Positions 35,391 to 45,547 are shown, counted from the first letter of the stretch. The stretch is 64,000 bases of DNA from Lachnospiraceae bacterium NC2004 (GCA_000621905.1 JHXB01000003.1:62001-126000), one strand, 5' to 3'. Numbers and translations: made by a program. The notes: a model not told the origin generated them from the sequence alone.

Positions 35391-35419
35391 AAAACACCCC
35401 CGGAGAATTCCTCCGGGGG
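35391..35419 (-). terminator. Terminator after purL
   Basis: CCCCCGGAG pairs with CTCCGGGGG around five bases, with TGTTTTT following on the minus strand; 14 bases past the stop codon. Confidence 0.9.
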
Positions 35420-35432
35420 TATATGTTATACA

Positions 35433-38400
35433 TTATTTAAAGTAACTTACTCCAGATTCAAATATCTTCATATCCTGCTCGCCAACTACATTGACTGCAA
35501 CGCTTCTTCCGATACGCTCAACATGAGCCATCTTACCTAATACTCTTCCGTCAGGACTTAAGATACCCTCGATAGCTCCGTAAGAACCATTGATGTTATA
35601 ATCCTCATCCATTGTAGGCTGTCCTTCAGGTGTTGCATATACTGTAGCAACCTGTCCGTTGGCATAAAGCTTGTCAATCCACTCTTTAGATGCAACAAAT
35701 CTACCCTCACCATGTGAAGCAGGAATTGTATATGTTCCGCCTAAGGTTGCAAGTCTGAGCCATGGGCTCTTATTAGACACAACCTTGTTGTAAATCATCT
35801 TAGACTGGTGACGACCAATGCTGTTGTATGTAAGTGTAGGCGAATCATCGCTCTGGGTCTTGATCTCGCCATATGGCACAAGACCAAGCTTAATCAATGC
35901 CTGAAATCCGTTACAAATACCGAGCATAAGTCCGTCTCTCTCATTAAGAAGCTGCATTACAGACTCCTTAATCTTAGCATTTCTAAAAGCTGTAGCGAAG
36001 AACTTAGCTGAACCTTCAGGCTCATCACCTGCAGAGAATCCTCCAGGGAACATAATCATCTGAGCGTCGTTGATGCATTTGACAAATGTATCTACTGAAT
36101 CTCTGATGCCCTCGGCACTCATATTCTTAAACACCTTAACTACAGGCTCTGCACCTGCTAAGCTAAACGCCTTAGCGGTATCATACTCACAGTTGGTACC
36201 CGGGAATACAGGAATAAATACCTTAGGTACTGCAACTTTATGCTTGTTGACATATATCTCTTTAGCGTCGTATAAGTCCTCTCTTACTTCGCTAGGATCA
36301 ACCTCTGATCTTGTAGGATAAACCTTCTCAAGCTTGCCTGTCCAAGAAGCAATAGCCTCATCAATAGGAAGCTCCATTCCGTTATACTTAATAACTGCAC
36401 TGTCATCAACAGTTCCGATAAGCTTATATCCGTCAAACTGGTCAAGAAGCTCAGGTCTTACAGAAAGAAGAATCGCTCCGTAATTCTTAGCGGTAAGCTC
36501 GTCAATTGTAAGATCATCTTCTAACTTAACACCCTTCTTGTTACCGAATGCCATCTTAGAAACAGCCTCAACAATACCACCGAAGCCGATTGCATAAGAT
36601 GCTCCAACCTTGCCGGTCTTAATAACAGCATTAACCTTGTCATACATAGCCATCAAAGCATCATAGTCAAGAAGCTCGTACTCGTCTCTTGGAACATTAA
36701 AGAGGATAAGCTTGTTGCCATCCACCTTAAGATCAGGTGTTACTACGTCCTTCTCGTGTGCAACATCTACTGCAAATGATACAAGTGTCGGAGGAACATC
36801 TATGTCGTTAAATGTACCTGACATCGAATCCTTACCACCGATTGAAGGAAGTCCAAATCCAAGCTGTGCGTCAAATGCACCAAGGAGTGCTGTAAACGGC
36901 TCGCCCCAACGATACTTGTCAGTTCCAAGTCTCTTAAAGTATTCCTGGAATGTAAATCTAATCTTCTTATAATCACCACCTGAAGCAACAATCTTAGCAA
37001 CAGAGTGAACAACCGCATAAATAGCGCCGTGATATGGGCTCCAGCTTGTGAGATATGGATCGTATCCGTAACTCATCATTGTGATTGTATCAGTATCTCC
37101 CTTTAATACAGGAAGCTTAGCAATCATAGTCTGTACAGGCGAAAGCTGATAAGTACCACCAAATGGCATAACAACGGAACCTGCACCGATTGAACCGTCA
37201 AATCTCTCAACCAAGCCCTTCTTAGAGCATACATTTAAGTCAGATAATGTATCAAGCCATACCTTCTTAACATCACCATCTGTAGGATGCTCGTTAAAGT
37301 TGTCATCTTCCTTCTTAGGAAGAGTTACATATACATCATTCTCCTGATGAGCTCCGTTGGTATCAAGGAAAGCTCTCGATACATTGACAACTTCCTTGCC
37401 TCTCCATGAAATAACAAGTCTAGGATCCTCGGTTACTACAGCAACCTTGGTAGCCTCTAAGTTCTCTTCTTCAGCATACTTCATGAACTGATCTACATCC
37501 TTAGGATCAAGAACAACAGCCATTCTCTCCTGAGACTCAGAAATAGCAAGCTCTGTTCCGTCAAGACCTGCATACTTCTTAGGAACTTTATCAAGATCTA
37601 TCTTAAGTCCGTCTGCTAACTCACCGATAGCAACAGACACACCACCTGCACCGAAATCATTACATTTCTTGATAAGTGCAGATACCTCTTCTCTTCTGAA
37701 TAATCTCTGTAACTTACGCTCTGTAGGTGCGTTACCCTTCTGAACCTCTGCACCGCAAGTGTCAAGTGACTCTGTTGTATGAGCCTTAGAAGATCCTGTA
37801 GCTCCACCACAACCGTCACGACCTGTTCTTCCACCTAACAATACGATGATATCGCCGGGATCAGAGTTAAGTCTCTTAACTGCGCGTCTTGGAGCAGCAC
37901 CCATAACAGCACCGATCTCAAGTCTCTTGGCAACATAATTAGGATGATATACCTCATCAACAAGTCCTGTTGCAAGACCAATCTGGTTACCATATGAACT
38001 GTAGCCATGTGCAGACTCAGTAACAATCTTACGCTGTGGAAGTTTACCAGGCATAGTATCCTTGATGTGTGCAGTAGGATCTGCAGCACCGGTAACACGC
38101 ATAGCCTGATATACATAAGAACGACCTGAAAGTGGATCTCTTATCGCTCCACCAAGACAGGTAGCAGCTCCACCAAATGGCTCAATCTCAGTAGGATGGT
38201 TATGAGTCTCATTTTTAAATGAAACAAGCCACTCTTCTGTCTTACCGTCAATCTCAACAGGTACAACGATTGAGCAGGCATTAATCTCGTCTGACTCTTC
38301 CTGATCGTCAAGCTTGCCTTCGCTCTTAAGCTTCTTCATAGCGAGAAGCGCAATATCCATCAGGCATACAAACTTGTCGTCTCTTCCTTTATATAATTCG

Positions 38401-39185
38401 TCAAATGTCTGAAGGTACTTATCATAAGTATCCTTGATTGGCTTCTGATAGAAACCGTCCTCGAACTCAACATTCTTAAGCTCTGTAGAAAATGTTGTAT
38501 GACGGCAGTGATCTGACCAATATGTGTCAAACACTCTGATCTCAGTCATTGAAGGATCACGATTCTCTTCATTCTTATAGTAGTTCTGGATATGAAGGAA
38601 ATCCTTAAATGTCATCGCAAGTCCCAAAGAATCGTAAAGCTCTTTAAGTGGCGCCTCTTCCATATCCTTAAATCCGTCAAATATCTTAACATCGTCAGGC
38701 TCGTCAAATGTCTGAACCAATGTCTCAGGCTTATCAAGTCCTGTCTCTCTTGAATCTACAGGGTTAATACAATGCTCTGTAATCGCCTTCTTGTCATCTT
38801 CGCTAAGCTCGCCCTTAATAACATAAGTGGTTGCAGAACGAATAATAGGCTCTTCATTCTCGTTAAGGAGCTTAACACACTGCTCTGCAGAATCTGCTCT
38901 CTGATCAAACTGACCAGGTAAATACTCTACCGAGAATACCGTATCAGCCTTATCATAAGAGAACTCCTCTTCATATATATCATCTACCGGAGGCTCTGAA
39001 AACACTGTCTTAAGTGCCTTCTTGTAAGTCTCATCAGAGATATTCTCTACATCATATCTCACTAATACCCTTACTTCACTAACTGTCTTAATACCCAAAT
39101 ACCCTCTGATGTCTGCTAAAAGCTCCTTAGCATGAACCGCATAGGCAGGCTTTTTCTCGACATAAACTCGTCTTACGTTGCTCAT
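35433..39185 (-). CDS. purL: Phosphoribosylformylglycinamidine synthase, large single-chain form
   Basis: 1250 residues joining PurS-like, PurL and glutaminase (PurQ-like) parts. Makes FGAM from FGAR, glutamine and ATP. The central synthetase has NETHNHPTEIEPFGGAAT and GGRTGRDGCGGATGSS. The glutaminase begins at FPGTNCEYDTA, with the nucleophile in LGICNGFQAL (Cys ~1091) and the HVER His/Glu near residue 1221. Start: the ATG at 39185, with GGAGG nine bases upstream. Strong promoter with a palindrome over the likely transcription start. Divergent from carB. Confidence 0.96.
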   Translation of the reverse strand: MSNVRRVYVEKKPAYAVHAKELLADIRGYLGIKTVSEVRVLVRYDVENISDETYKKALKTVFSEPPVDDIYEEEFSYDKADTVFSVEYLPGQFDQRADSAEQCVKLLNENEEPIIRSATTYVIKGELSEDDKKAITEHCINPVDSRETGLDKPETLVQTFDEPDDVKIFDGFKDMEEAPLKELYDSLGLAMTFKDFLHIQNYYKNEENRDPSMTEIRVFDTYWSDHCRHTTFSTELKNVEFEDGFYQKPIKDTYDKYLQTFDELYKGRDDKFVCLMDIALLAMKKLKSEGKLDDQEESDEINACSIVVPVEIDGKTEEWLVSFKNETHNHPTEIEPFGGAATCLGGAIRDPLSGRSYVYQAMRVTGAADPTAHIKDTMPGKLPQRKIVTESAHGYSSYGNQIGLATGLVDEVYHPNYVAKRLEIGAVMGAAPRRAVKRLNSDPGDIIVLLGGRTGRDGCGGATGSSKAHTTESLDTCGAEVQKGNAPTERKLQRLFRREEVSALIKKCNDFGAGGVSVAIGELADGLKIDLDKVPKKYAGLDGTELAISESQERMAVVLDPKDVDQFMKYAEEENLEATKVAVVTEDPRLVISWRGKEVVNVSRAFLDTNGAHQENDVYVTLPKKEDDNFNEHPTDGDVKKVWLDTLSDLNVCSKKGLVERFDGSIGAGSVVMPFGGTYQLSPVQTMIAKLPVLKGDTDTITMMSYGYDPYLTSWSPYHGAIYAVVHSVAKIVASGGDYKKIRFTFQEYFKRLGTDKYRWGEPFTALLGAFDAQLGFGLPSIGGKDSMSGTFNDIDVPPTLVSFAVDVAHEKDVVTPDLKVDGNKLILFNVPRDEYELLDYDALMAMYDKVNAVIKTGKVGASYAIGFGGIVEAVSKMAFGNKKGVKLEDDLTIDELTAKNYGAILLSVRPELLDQFDGYKLIGTVDDSAVIKYNGMELPIDEAIASWTGKLEKVYPTRSEVDPSEVREDLYDAKEIYVNKHKVAVPKVFIPVFPGTNCEYDTAKAFSLAGAEPVVKVFKNMSAEGIRDSVDTFVKCINDAQMIMFPGGFSAGDEPEGSAKFFATAFRNAKIKESVMQLLNERDGLMLGICNGFQALIKLGLVPYGEIKTQSDDSPTLTYNSIGRHQSKMIYNKVVSNKSPWLRLATLGGTYTIPASHGEGRFVASKEWIDKLYANGQVATVYATPEGQPTMDEDYNINGSYGAIEGILSPDGRVLGKMAHVERIGRSVAVNVVGEQDMKIFESGVSYFK

Positions 39186-39212
39186 CAATCGTAACCTCCG
39201 AAATATATATTG

Positions 39213-39228
39213 GTGTTTTTAAAAACAC
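39213..39228. promoter_or_regulatory. 16-bp palindrome at the purL transcription start
   Basis: GTGTTTTTAAAAACAC, a perfect palindrome 9-24 bases downstream of the purL -10 box, in the place of a repressor operator. It does not recur upstream of purO, and it is unlike the B. subtilis PurBox. Confidence 0.5.
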
Positions 39229-39236
39229 TCCACTGT

Positions 39237-39265
39237 ATTATAGATGAATTTGTCATAAGGTGCAA
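39237..39265 (-). promoter_or_regulatory. Promoter of purL
   Basis: TTGCAC, 17 bases, TATAAT on the minus strand, about 50 bases ahead of the start codon. Confidence 0.82.
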
Positions 39266-39332
39266 CCATTTAAACGGGATTATCTTCATTTTCATTTTTT
39301 AATAATTTATGGTAGCATTTATCATTCATTAG

Positions 39333-39341
39333 TGATATAAT
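39333..39341 (+). promoter_or_regulatory. Extended -10 promoter candidate of carB
   Basis: TGATATAAT on the plus strand, ~97 bases ahead of carB, with a poor -35. The ~95-base leader (39345-39438) holds no attenuator hairpin with a T run that I can see. Confidence 0.5.
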
Positions 39342-39438
39342 ATGTAAGATTATGGGTACAACACATTGTGGTTACTTGATTTCTACCACATTATTTAGTA
39401 TTTCATGGTCGTTTACAATATTAAGGAGGATTTTAAAC

Positions 39439-42400
39439 ATGTCTAAACGAACCGATATCAAGAAGATTCTTATCATTGGATCCGGTCCTATCATCATAGG
39501 TCAGGCGTGTGAGTTTGACTACTCTGGTACCCAGGCTTGTAAGGCACTTAGAAGTCTTGGATACGAGATTGTATTGGTTAACTCCAACCCTGCTACTATC
39601 ATGACCGATCCTGAGATGGCTGATGTAACATACATTGAGCCATTGAACACAGAGAGATTAGAGCAGATTATCGCCAAGGAGCGCCCAGATGCGTTGCTTC
39701 CTAACCTTGGTGGTCAGTCAGGTCTAAATCTTGCATCTGAGTTATATAAGGAAGGCATACTTGACAAGTACAATGTCGAAGTAATCGGTGTTCAGGTTGA
39801 CGCTATCGAGCGTGGCGAGGACCGAATCGAATTCAAGAAGGCTATGGATAAGCTTGGAATTGAGATGGCAAGAAGCGAGGTTGCTTACTCTGTTGAAGAG
39901 GGACTCGAGATTGCAGATAAACTTGGCTATCCTGTTGTTCTTCGTCCTGCGTACACAATGGGTGGCGCCGGCGGCGGACTCGTATATAATAAGGATGAGC
40001 TTAAGACAGTTATGGCTCGTGGTCTTCAGGCAAGTTTGGTTGGCCAGGTTCTTGTTGAAGAATGCGTTACCGGTTGGGAAGAGTTAGAGCTTGAGGTAGT
40101 TAGAGATAAGGACGGCAATATGATTACCGTCTGCTTCATCGAAAATGTTGACCCTATGGGTGTTCATACCGGTGACTCTTTCTGTACCGCTCCTATGCTT
40201 ACTATTTCTGAAGATCTTCAGAAGAGACTTCAGGAGCAGGCGTACAAGATTGTTGAGTCTATCGAAGTTATTGGTGGTACTAACGTACAGTTCGCACATG
40301 ACCCTGTTTCAGACAGAATTATTGTTATAGAGATTAACCCTCGTACTTCTCGTTCATCTGCACTTGCATCTAAGGCAACAGGATTCCCTATCGCTTTAGT
40401 ATCTGCTAAGCTTGCATGTGGTCTTACTCTTGCTGACATTCCATGTGGTAAGTACGGAACACTTGATAAGTACAAGCCGGACGGTGACTACGTTGTAGTT
40501 AAGTTCGCAAGATGGGCTTTTGAGAAGTTCAAAGGCGTTGAGGATCACTTAGGTACACAGATGCGTGCCGTAGGTGAGGTTATGAGTATCGGTAAGAATT
40601 ATAAGGAAGCATTTCAGAAAGCAATCAGATCTTTGGAGAAAGGTCGCTATGGTTTAGGACATGTTAATGATTATGATACATTGAGCAAGGAAGAGCTCAT
40701 GAAGAGACTTGTTACTCCTTCAAGTGAGCGTCATTTCCTTATGTATGAAGCTATCAGAAAGGGTGCTACTGTTGAGGAACTTCACAATACAACCCATGTT
40801 AAGAATTACTTCATCGAGCAGATGAAGGAGCTTGTTGACGAAGAAGAAGAACTTCTTAAGAGCAAAGGCTCTCTTCCATCTGACGATCTCCTTATCCAGG
40901 CTAAGAAGGATGGTTTCTCAGACAAGTACTTATCTGAGATTTTAGAGATCAGCGAAGATGACATCAGAAACAAGCGTATCGAGCTTGGTGTTGATGAAGC
41001 TTGGGATTCAGTACACGTTAGCGGTACAGAGGACAGCTCATACTTCTACTCTACTTACAATGCTCCTGACAACAACCCTATCGCTGAAGGCAAGCCTAAG
41101 ATTATGATTCTTGGCGGCGGTCCTAACAGAATTGGTCAGGGTATTGAGTTTGACTACTGCTGCGTTCACGCTGCACAGTCACTTAAAGCACTCGGTTTCG
41201 AGACTATCATCGTTAACTGTAACCCTGAGACGGTTTCAACAGACTACGATACATCAGATAAGCTTTATTTCGAGCCTCTTACATTAGAGGATGTATTAAG
41301 CATTTACAATAAAGAGAAACCTGTAGGCGTTATCGCTCAGTTCGGTGGACAGACACCTCTTAACTTAGCTGCAGATCTTCAGAAGAACGGCGTTAAGATT
41401 CTTGGTACCGCTCCTGAAGTTATCGATCTTGCTGAGGATAGAGATTTGTTCAGAGAGATGATGGATAAGCTTGAGATTCCTATGGCTGAGTCAGGAATGG
41501 CTTCAACCGTTGAGGAAGCTATCAAGATTGCCGAAGAGATCGGTTATCCTGTTATGGTTCGTCCTTCTTACGTTCTTGGCGGACGTGGTATGGAGGTCGT
41601 TTACGATTCAGAAAGCATGAAGGACTACATGGCTGCTGCTGTTGGTGTAACACCAGACAGACCTATCCTTATCGATAGATTCTTAAATCACGCTCTTGAG
41701 TGTGAGGCAGATGCTATCAGTGACGGTGAGCATGCTTATGTTCCTGCTGTTATGGAGCATATCGAGCTTGCAGGTATCCATTCAGGAGATTCAGCTTGTA
41801 TTATTCCTTCTAAGCATATATCAGAAGAGAACCTTAAGACTATTAAGGAATATACTCGTAAGATTGCCGAGGAGATGCATGTTGTTGGTCTTATGAATAT
41901 GCAGTACGCTATCGAAAATGATAAAGTATTCGTGTTAGAGGCTAACCCAAGAGCATCTCGTACTGTTCCATTGGTTTCTAAGGTTTGCGGAATCAAGATG
42001 GTTCCACTTGCTACAGAGATTATCACTATGGAGCTTACAGGTAATTCATCGCCTGTTCCTAACTTGAAAGAGAGAGAGATTCCTTACTACGGTGTTAAGG
42101 AAGCAGTATTCCCATTCAACATGTTCCAGGAGGTTGACCCTATTCTCGGACCTGAGATGCGTTCAACCGGTGAGGTTCTTGGTATTTCTAACTCAGTCGG
42201 TGGAGCTTTCTACAAGGCTCAGGAAGCTACTAAGGCTACCCTCCCACTTGAGGGATCAGTTCTTATCTCTGTTAATCGTTCAGATAAGCCTGAGGTAGTT
42301 GAACTTGCACAGAGCTTCCACGATAGCGGATTTAAGATTATCGCTACCGGTACTACTTACGAGTTAATCGTTAAAGCCGGTATTCCTGCTGAGAAGGTTA

Positions 42401-42657
42401 AGAAGCTTGACGAAGGTAGACCTAATATCCTTGATCTTATAACCAATGAGCAGATTCAGTTCATCGTTAACACTCCTATCAGCAAGAACAGTATGAACGA
42501 TGACAGTTACTTAAGAAAGGCTGCTATCAAGTCTAAGATTACTTACATCACCACTATGGCTGCTGCTAAGGCTGCTGCAGATGGTATCAGACACGTAAGA
42601 GAGCATGGAAGAAGCCCTGTTAAGTCATTACAGGATTGGCATTCTATCATTAAGTAA
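39439..42657 (+). CDS. carB: Carbamoyl-phosphate synthase large subunit
   Basis: 1072 residues, full length. Makes carbamoyl phosphate for pyrimidines and arginine. Two homologous ATP-grasp halves: the first starts KKILIIGSGPIIIGQACEFDY with YTMGGAGGG; the second has IMILGGGPNRIGQGIEFDY and SYVLGGRGMEVVYD. The C-terminal MGS-like domain (~930-1072, SFHDSGFKIIATGTTYEL) is the allosteric site. Start: the ATG at 39439 with AAGGAGGATTTTAAAC upstream; the upstream ATG at 39352 lacks a site. No carA lies next to it in this window. Confidence 0.97.
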   Translation: MSKRTDIKKILIIGSGPIIIGQACEFDYSGTQACKALRSLGYEIVLVNSNPATIMTDPEMADVTYIEPLNTERLEQIIAKERPDALLPNLGGQSGLNLASELYKEGILDKYNVEVIGVQVDAIERGEDRIEFKKAMDKLGIEMARSEVAYSVEEGLEIADKLGYPVVLRPAYTMGGAGGGLVYNKDELKTVMARGLQASLVGQVLVEECVTGWEELELEVVRDKDGNMITVCFIENVDPMGVHTGDSFCTAPMLTISEDLQKRLQEQAYKIVESIEVIGGTNVQFAHDPVSDRIIVIEINPRTSRSSALASKATGFPIALVSAKLACGLTLADIPCGKYGTLDKYKPDGDYVVVKFARWAFEKFKGVEDHLGTQMRAVGEVMSIGKNYKEAFQKAIRSLEKGRYGLGHVNDYDTLSKEELMKRLVTPSSERHFLMYEAIRKGATVEELHNTTHVKNYFIEQMKELVDEEEELLKSKGSLPSDDLLIQAKKDGFSDKYLSEILEISEDDIRNKRIELGVDEAWDSVHVSGTEDSSYFYSTYNAPDNNPIAEGKPKIMILGGGPNRIGQGIEFDYCCVHAAQSLKALGFETIIVNCNPETVSTDYDTSDKLYFEPLTLEDVLSIYNKEKPVGVIAQFGGQTPLNLAADLQKNGVKILGTAPEVIDLAEDRDLFREMMDKLEIPMAESGMASTVEEAIKIAEEIGYPVMVRPSYVLGGRGMEVVYDSESMKDYMAAAVGVTPDRPILIDRFLNHALECEADAISDGEHAYVPAVMEHIELAGIHSGDSACIIPSKHISEENLKTIKEYTRKIAEEMHVVGLMNMQYAIENDKVFVLEANPRASRTVPLVSKVCGIKMVPLATEIITMELTGNSSPVPNLKEREIPYYGVKEAVFPFNMFQEVDPILGPEMRSTGEVLGISNSVGGAFYKAQEATKATLPLEGSVLISVNRSDKPEVVELAQSFHDSGFKIIATGTTYELIVKAGIPAEKVKKLDEGRPNILDLITNEQIQFIVNTPISKNSMNDDSYLRKAAIKSKITYITTMAAAKAAADGIRHVREHGRSPVKSLQDWHSIIK

Positions 42658-42673
42658 TAATATAATATAATTT

Positions 42674-42700
42674 GGCCTCGCTGATTGGCGAGGCCTTTTT
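42674..42700 (+). terminator. Terminator after carB
   Basis: GGCCTCGC-TGATTG-GCGAGGCC followed by TTTTTG. Confidence 0.92.
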
Positions 42701-42721
42701 GTAAAACGAAGGAGACAGTAT

Positions 42722-43675
42722 ATGAGTGACAGAGTGAGTTTAAAGGGCCGCACTGCAAGGCGTATAGTTCGTCTTTATAATCATTTGCCTAAGATTGGGC
42801 CTCTTGCACAGAGTGGAGAGCTAAGAAAGCGTTTAAGTGAACGTGAGAAGGATTGGCAAGTGCCTGAAGGGCTTAAGCTTAGTATAGTTGATCTTGACGA
42901 ATGTAACCTTGAGCTTTTAACTTCTATTGAGAACGGTGTTTCATATGCCGACCCGGATTCTAACTATGAGGATGTTGAGGCTACAGACGGCATTATTCTT
43001 CATATTCATGGCGGTGGGTACTACAATAAGATTCACAACGGCTACAGGGATATGGCAGCTCTTTATCACAATCTAAGCGGAGGACTTGATGTAGCTAGTC
43101 TTGATTACAGGGTTGCTCCCGATAACCCCTACCCTGCCGCTTTAATAGATGCTGTAAGAGCATACAGATGGATTATTGAGAATGGATACGACCCTAACGA
43201 GATTGTTGTTTGCGGAGATTCAGCAGGTGGCGGATTAACTCTCTCACTCTGCTTATATCTTAGAGACAACGAGATGCCACTTCCTAAGAAGATAATTACA
43301 ATGTCCGCGTGGACTGACCTTACCAAGAGCGGCGATTCATATAAATACAATTACAATTTAGACCCGGTGTTCGGCGGTTCAAAGGACACTTTGGTATATA
43401 TGGATGTGTATTATAAAGACAATGATCCGACTAATCCTTACATTTCTCCTATTAATGGTGATTTTACAGGATTCCCGCCTATGCTTATGCAGGTTGGGGA
43501 GCTTGAGATGTTACTCAATGATACTACCGATGTTGCCGCTAAAGCTAAAGAATGCGGCGTTGATGTCAAATTACATGTATATCCCGGCATGTTTCATGAT
43601 TTTCAGATGGGGCTTAATACTTACCCTGAATCAGAATCTGCCTGGGAAGAGATAAAAGAGTTCTTAAATCAATAA
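42722..43675 (+). CDS. Alpha/beta hydrolase of the hormone-sensitive-lipase family
   Basis: 317 residues. HSL oxyanion motif HIHGGGYYNK, nucleophile GDSAGGGL (Ser within GDSAG), acid in GELEMLLND and His in GMFHDFQMG, so the triad is intact. Probably an esterase or deacetylase acting on small acyl esters; the substrate is not clear. No signal peptide, so cytoplasmic. Start ATG at 42722 with AAGGAGACAGTAT upstream. It lies shortly after the carB terminator and has no obvious partner. Confidence 0.88.
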   Translation: MSDRVSLKGRTARRIVRLYNHLPKIGPLAQSGELRKRLSEREKDWQVPEGLKLSIVDLDECNLELLTSIENGVSYADPDSNYEDVEATDGIILHIHGGGYYNKIHNGYRDMAALYHNLSGGLDVASLDYRVAPDNPYPAALIDAVRAYRWIIENGYDPNEIVVCGDSAGGGLTLSLCLYLRDNEMPLPKKIITMSAWTDLTKSGDSYKYNYNLDPVFGGSKDTLVYMDVYYKDNDPTNPYISPINGDFTGFPPMLMQVGELEMLLNDTTDVAAKAKECGVDVKLHVYPGMFHDFQMGLNTYPESESAWEEIKEFLNQ

Positions 43676-43700
43676 AAGGTGGGCTTTTAGCCCACCTTTT
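43674..43700. terminator. Bidirectional terminator between the hydrolase and GlsB-type genes
   Basis: AAAAGGTGGGC-TTTTA-GCCCACCTTTT; A/T runs on both sides serve both converging genes. Confidence 0.88.
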
Positions 43701-43720
43701 ATATTCTGGTTTCTTACCTT

Positions 43721-43963
43721 CTAACTTCTTATCTTTCTTACAACCCATATAAGAAGACAAGCACCGATTATGGTTATTATTATTCCACCGATGAAACCAC
43801 TTGAATGTATACCTATGATTCCAAGAACAACGCTACCTACTATACCGCCTACAATTCCAAGTGCGACGTTATAGATAAGCGAACCTTCGCTATCCATTAT
43901 CTTACCGGCTATAGTTCCGGCTATTCCTCCGGATATTATACAAAGTATAATTGCTACAAGCAT
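43721..43963 (-). CDS. GlsB/YeaQ/YmgE-family small membrane protein
   Basis: 80 residues, three hydrophobic Gly-rich helices (LCIISGGIAGTIAGKIM, ALGIVGGIVGSVVLGIIG, GGIIITIIGACLLIWVV). The pattern fits the transglycosylase-associated / GlsB stress-response family, whose biochemical role is unknown. Start: the ATG at 43963 with GGAGGAATATAAG upstream; the TTG at 43978 overlaps the Shine-Dalgarno region. Follows a small unknown gene by 19 bases. Confidence 0.87.
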   Translation of the reverse strand: MLVAIILCIISGGIAGTIAGKIMDSEGSLIYNVALGIVGGIVGSVVLGIIGIHSSGFIGGIIITIIGACLLIWVVRKIRS

Positions 43964-43982
43964 CTTATATTCCTCCAATTAA

Positions 43983-44222
43983 TTATCTGGCGGATCTCAT
44001 CATCTCTGCAACTTCCTTAAGCATCTGAACATCACTCTCAGTAAGTTTGACATTACTTGCGATATTCTGTCCCTCAGCAGTTGTTATACTAATCTCAATA
44101 ACACTGCCAGGAGCCAATTCTGTATTAGATACAGCCCTCAAAAATGCAGGAAACTTAGGATGATTCTCTGTAAATGTCTGCCATTTCTTCTGTAATTCAA
44201 AAACTAAACCTGGATTAAACAT
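43983..44222 (-). CDS. Unknown 79-residue protein downstream of paaK
   Basis: Family not recognised. N-terminal helix FELQKKWQTFTENHPKFPAFL, a middle of beta-like strands (GSVIEISITTAEGQNIAS) and an acidic C-terminal helix (TESDVQMLKEVAEMM). Soluble. The start ATG at 44222 directly follows the paaK stop, with AGGAAAGTAATT upstream, so it is translationally linked to paaK. A small accessory protein of the aryl-CoA pathway is conceivable, but there is no direct evidence. Confidence 0.75.
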   Translation of the reverse strand: MFNPGLVFELQKKWQTFTENHPKFPAFLRAVSNTELAPGSVIEISITTAEGQNIASNVKLTESDVQMLKEVAEMMRSAR

Positions 44223-44224
44223 AA

Positions 44225-45547
44225 TTACTTTCCTATCTTACTATCCTCGTAAAGCTTACGATTATCAATAACTCTGACTGCCTTACCTTCAGAACGAGGT
44301 ACAGTCTTAGGTGCAACAAGGTTAACCTTAACCAAGATTCCAAGCATACCCTTTAAGTCAGACACAAGCTTCTTCTCTCTTCTAGCCTGCTCGTCGGCGT
44401 TTTTAGGAGGGTTGTTAGGTAACCACTCAACGTCACACGCGATAGTATCTGAGTTGTTAACACGGTCAACAACCAACTGATAATTAGCCTCGTAACCATT
44501 CTTAAGAAGAACAGCCTCAATCTGTGAAGGGAATACGTTAACACCCTTGACAACCATCATGTCGTCACTTCTTCCAAGTGGCTTACTCATACGGATGTGA
44601 GTTCTACCACAAGAACACTTCTTTCTTGAAAGAACGCAGATATCACGAGTTCTGTATCTAAGAAGTGGAAATGCTTTCTTGGTGATACAGGTAAATACTA
44701 ACTCACCCTTCTCTCCCTCAGGAAGCACCTCTCCGGTTACAGGGTTGATAATCTCAGCAATGAAGTGATCCTCATTGATATGCATACCAGCCTGCTCTTC
44801 ACACTCAAATGAAACGCCAGGTCCGCTAATCTCTGTCAATCCATAGATATCATAAGCCTTGATGTTAAGTGCTTTCTCAATGTTATGACGCATCTCTTCC
44901 GTCCACGCCTCGGCACCAAAGATACCTGCCTTAAGATGAAGGCTGTCAAGCACTCCACGCTCAGCGATACTCTCTCCTAAGTATGCAGCGTAAGAAGGAG
45001 TACAGCAAAGTACAGTCGACTGTAAATCCTGCATGAACTGAATCTGTCTGTCGGTATTACCTGATGACATAGGAAGCGTCATAGAACCAAGCTTATGTGA
45101 ACCACCATGAAGTCCTGCACCACCAGTAAACAAACCATAACCATAACATACCTGAACAACATCCTTATTAGTAGCACCTGCTGCAACTAATGCTCTCGCA
45201 CAACAAGTCTCCCATAAGTCGATGTCGTCTTCTGTGTAAAATGATACAACTCGTCTTCCGGTTGTACCTGATGTAGACTGAATACGAACTACATCCCTTC
45301 TGTCAACTCCAAGTAATCCATAAGGATACTGATCTCTTAAATCGTCTTTGGTAATAAAAGGAAGCTTATGTAGATCCTCAATTCCATTGATATCCTCCGG
45401 TTTAACCCCCATGTCATTCATTCTTTCACGATAAAATTCAACATTATCGTAAACGTGACGCACCTGCTCTTTAAGTCTCTCACTCTGGAGCTTCTTGATC
45501 TCCTCAACAGGCATAGTCTCAATCTCAGGATTGAAATACGATCCCAT
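44225..45547 (-). CDS. paaK: Phenylacetate-CoA ligase (aryl-acetate type)
   Basis: 440 residues, full length. AMP-binding motif IQSTSGTTGRRVVSFY, later YGLTEISGPGVSFEC, and RTRDIC before a Cys-rich segment. Forms or consumes aryl-acetyl-CoA with ATP/AMP. Next to iorAB it may run in the direction that recovers energy from arylacetyl-CoA or supply the CoA ester for reductive carboxylation to aromatic amino acids (inference; direction not decidable). Start ATG at 45547 with AGGAGGATATTAAG upstream. Confidence 0.93.
   Translation of the reverse strand: MGSYFNPEIETMPVEEIKKLQSERLKEQVRHVYDNVEFYRERMNDMGVKPEDINGIEDLHKLPFITKDDLRDQYPYGLLGVDRRDVVRIQSTSGTTGRRVVSFYTEDDIDLWETCCARALVAAGATNKDVVQVCYGYGLFTGGAGLHGGSHKLGSMTLPMSSGNTDRQIQFMQDLQSTVLCCTPSYAAYLGESIAERGVLDSLHLKAGIFGAEAWTEEMRHNIEKALNIKAYDIYGLTEISGPGVSFECEEQAGMHINEDHFIAEIINPVTGEVLPEGEKGELVFTCITKKAFPLLRYRTRDICVLSRKKCSCGRTHIRMSKPLGRSDDMMVVKGVNVFPSQIEAVLLKNGYEANYQLVVDRVNNSDTIACDVEWLPNNPPKNADEQARREKKLVSDLKGMLGILVKVNLVAPKTVPRSEGKAVRVIDNRKLYEDSKIGK

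Noticed and set aside
39186-39438. Purine or pyrimidine riboswitch between purL and carB
   Set aside because: No conserved aptamer core was recognised; only promoter elements and a DNA palindrome are evident.
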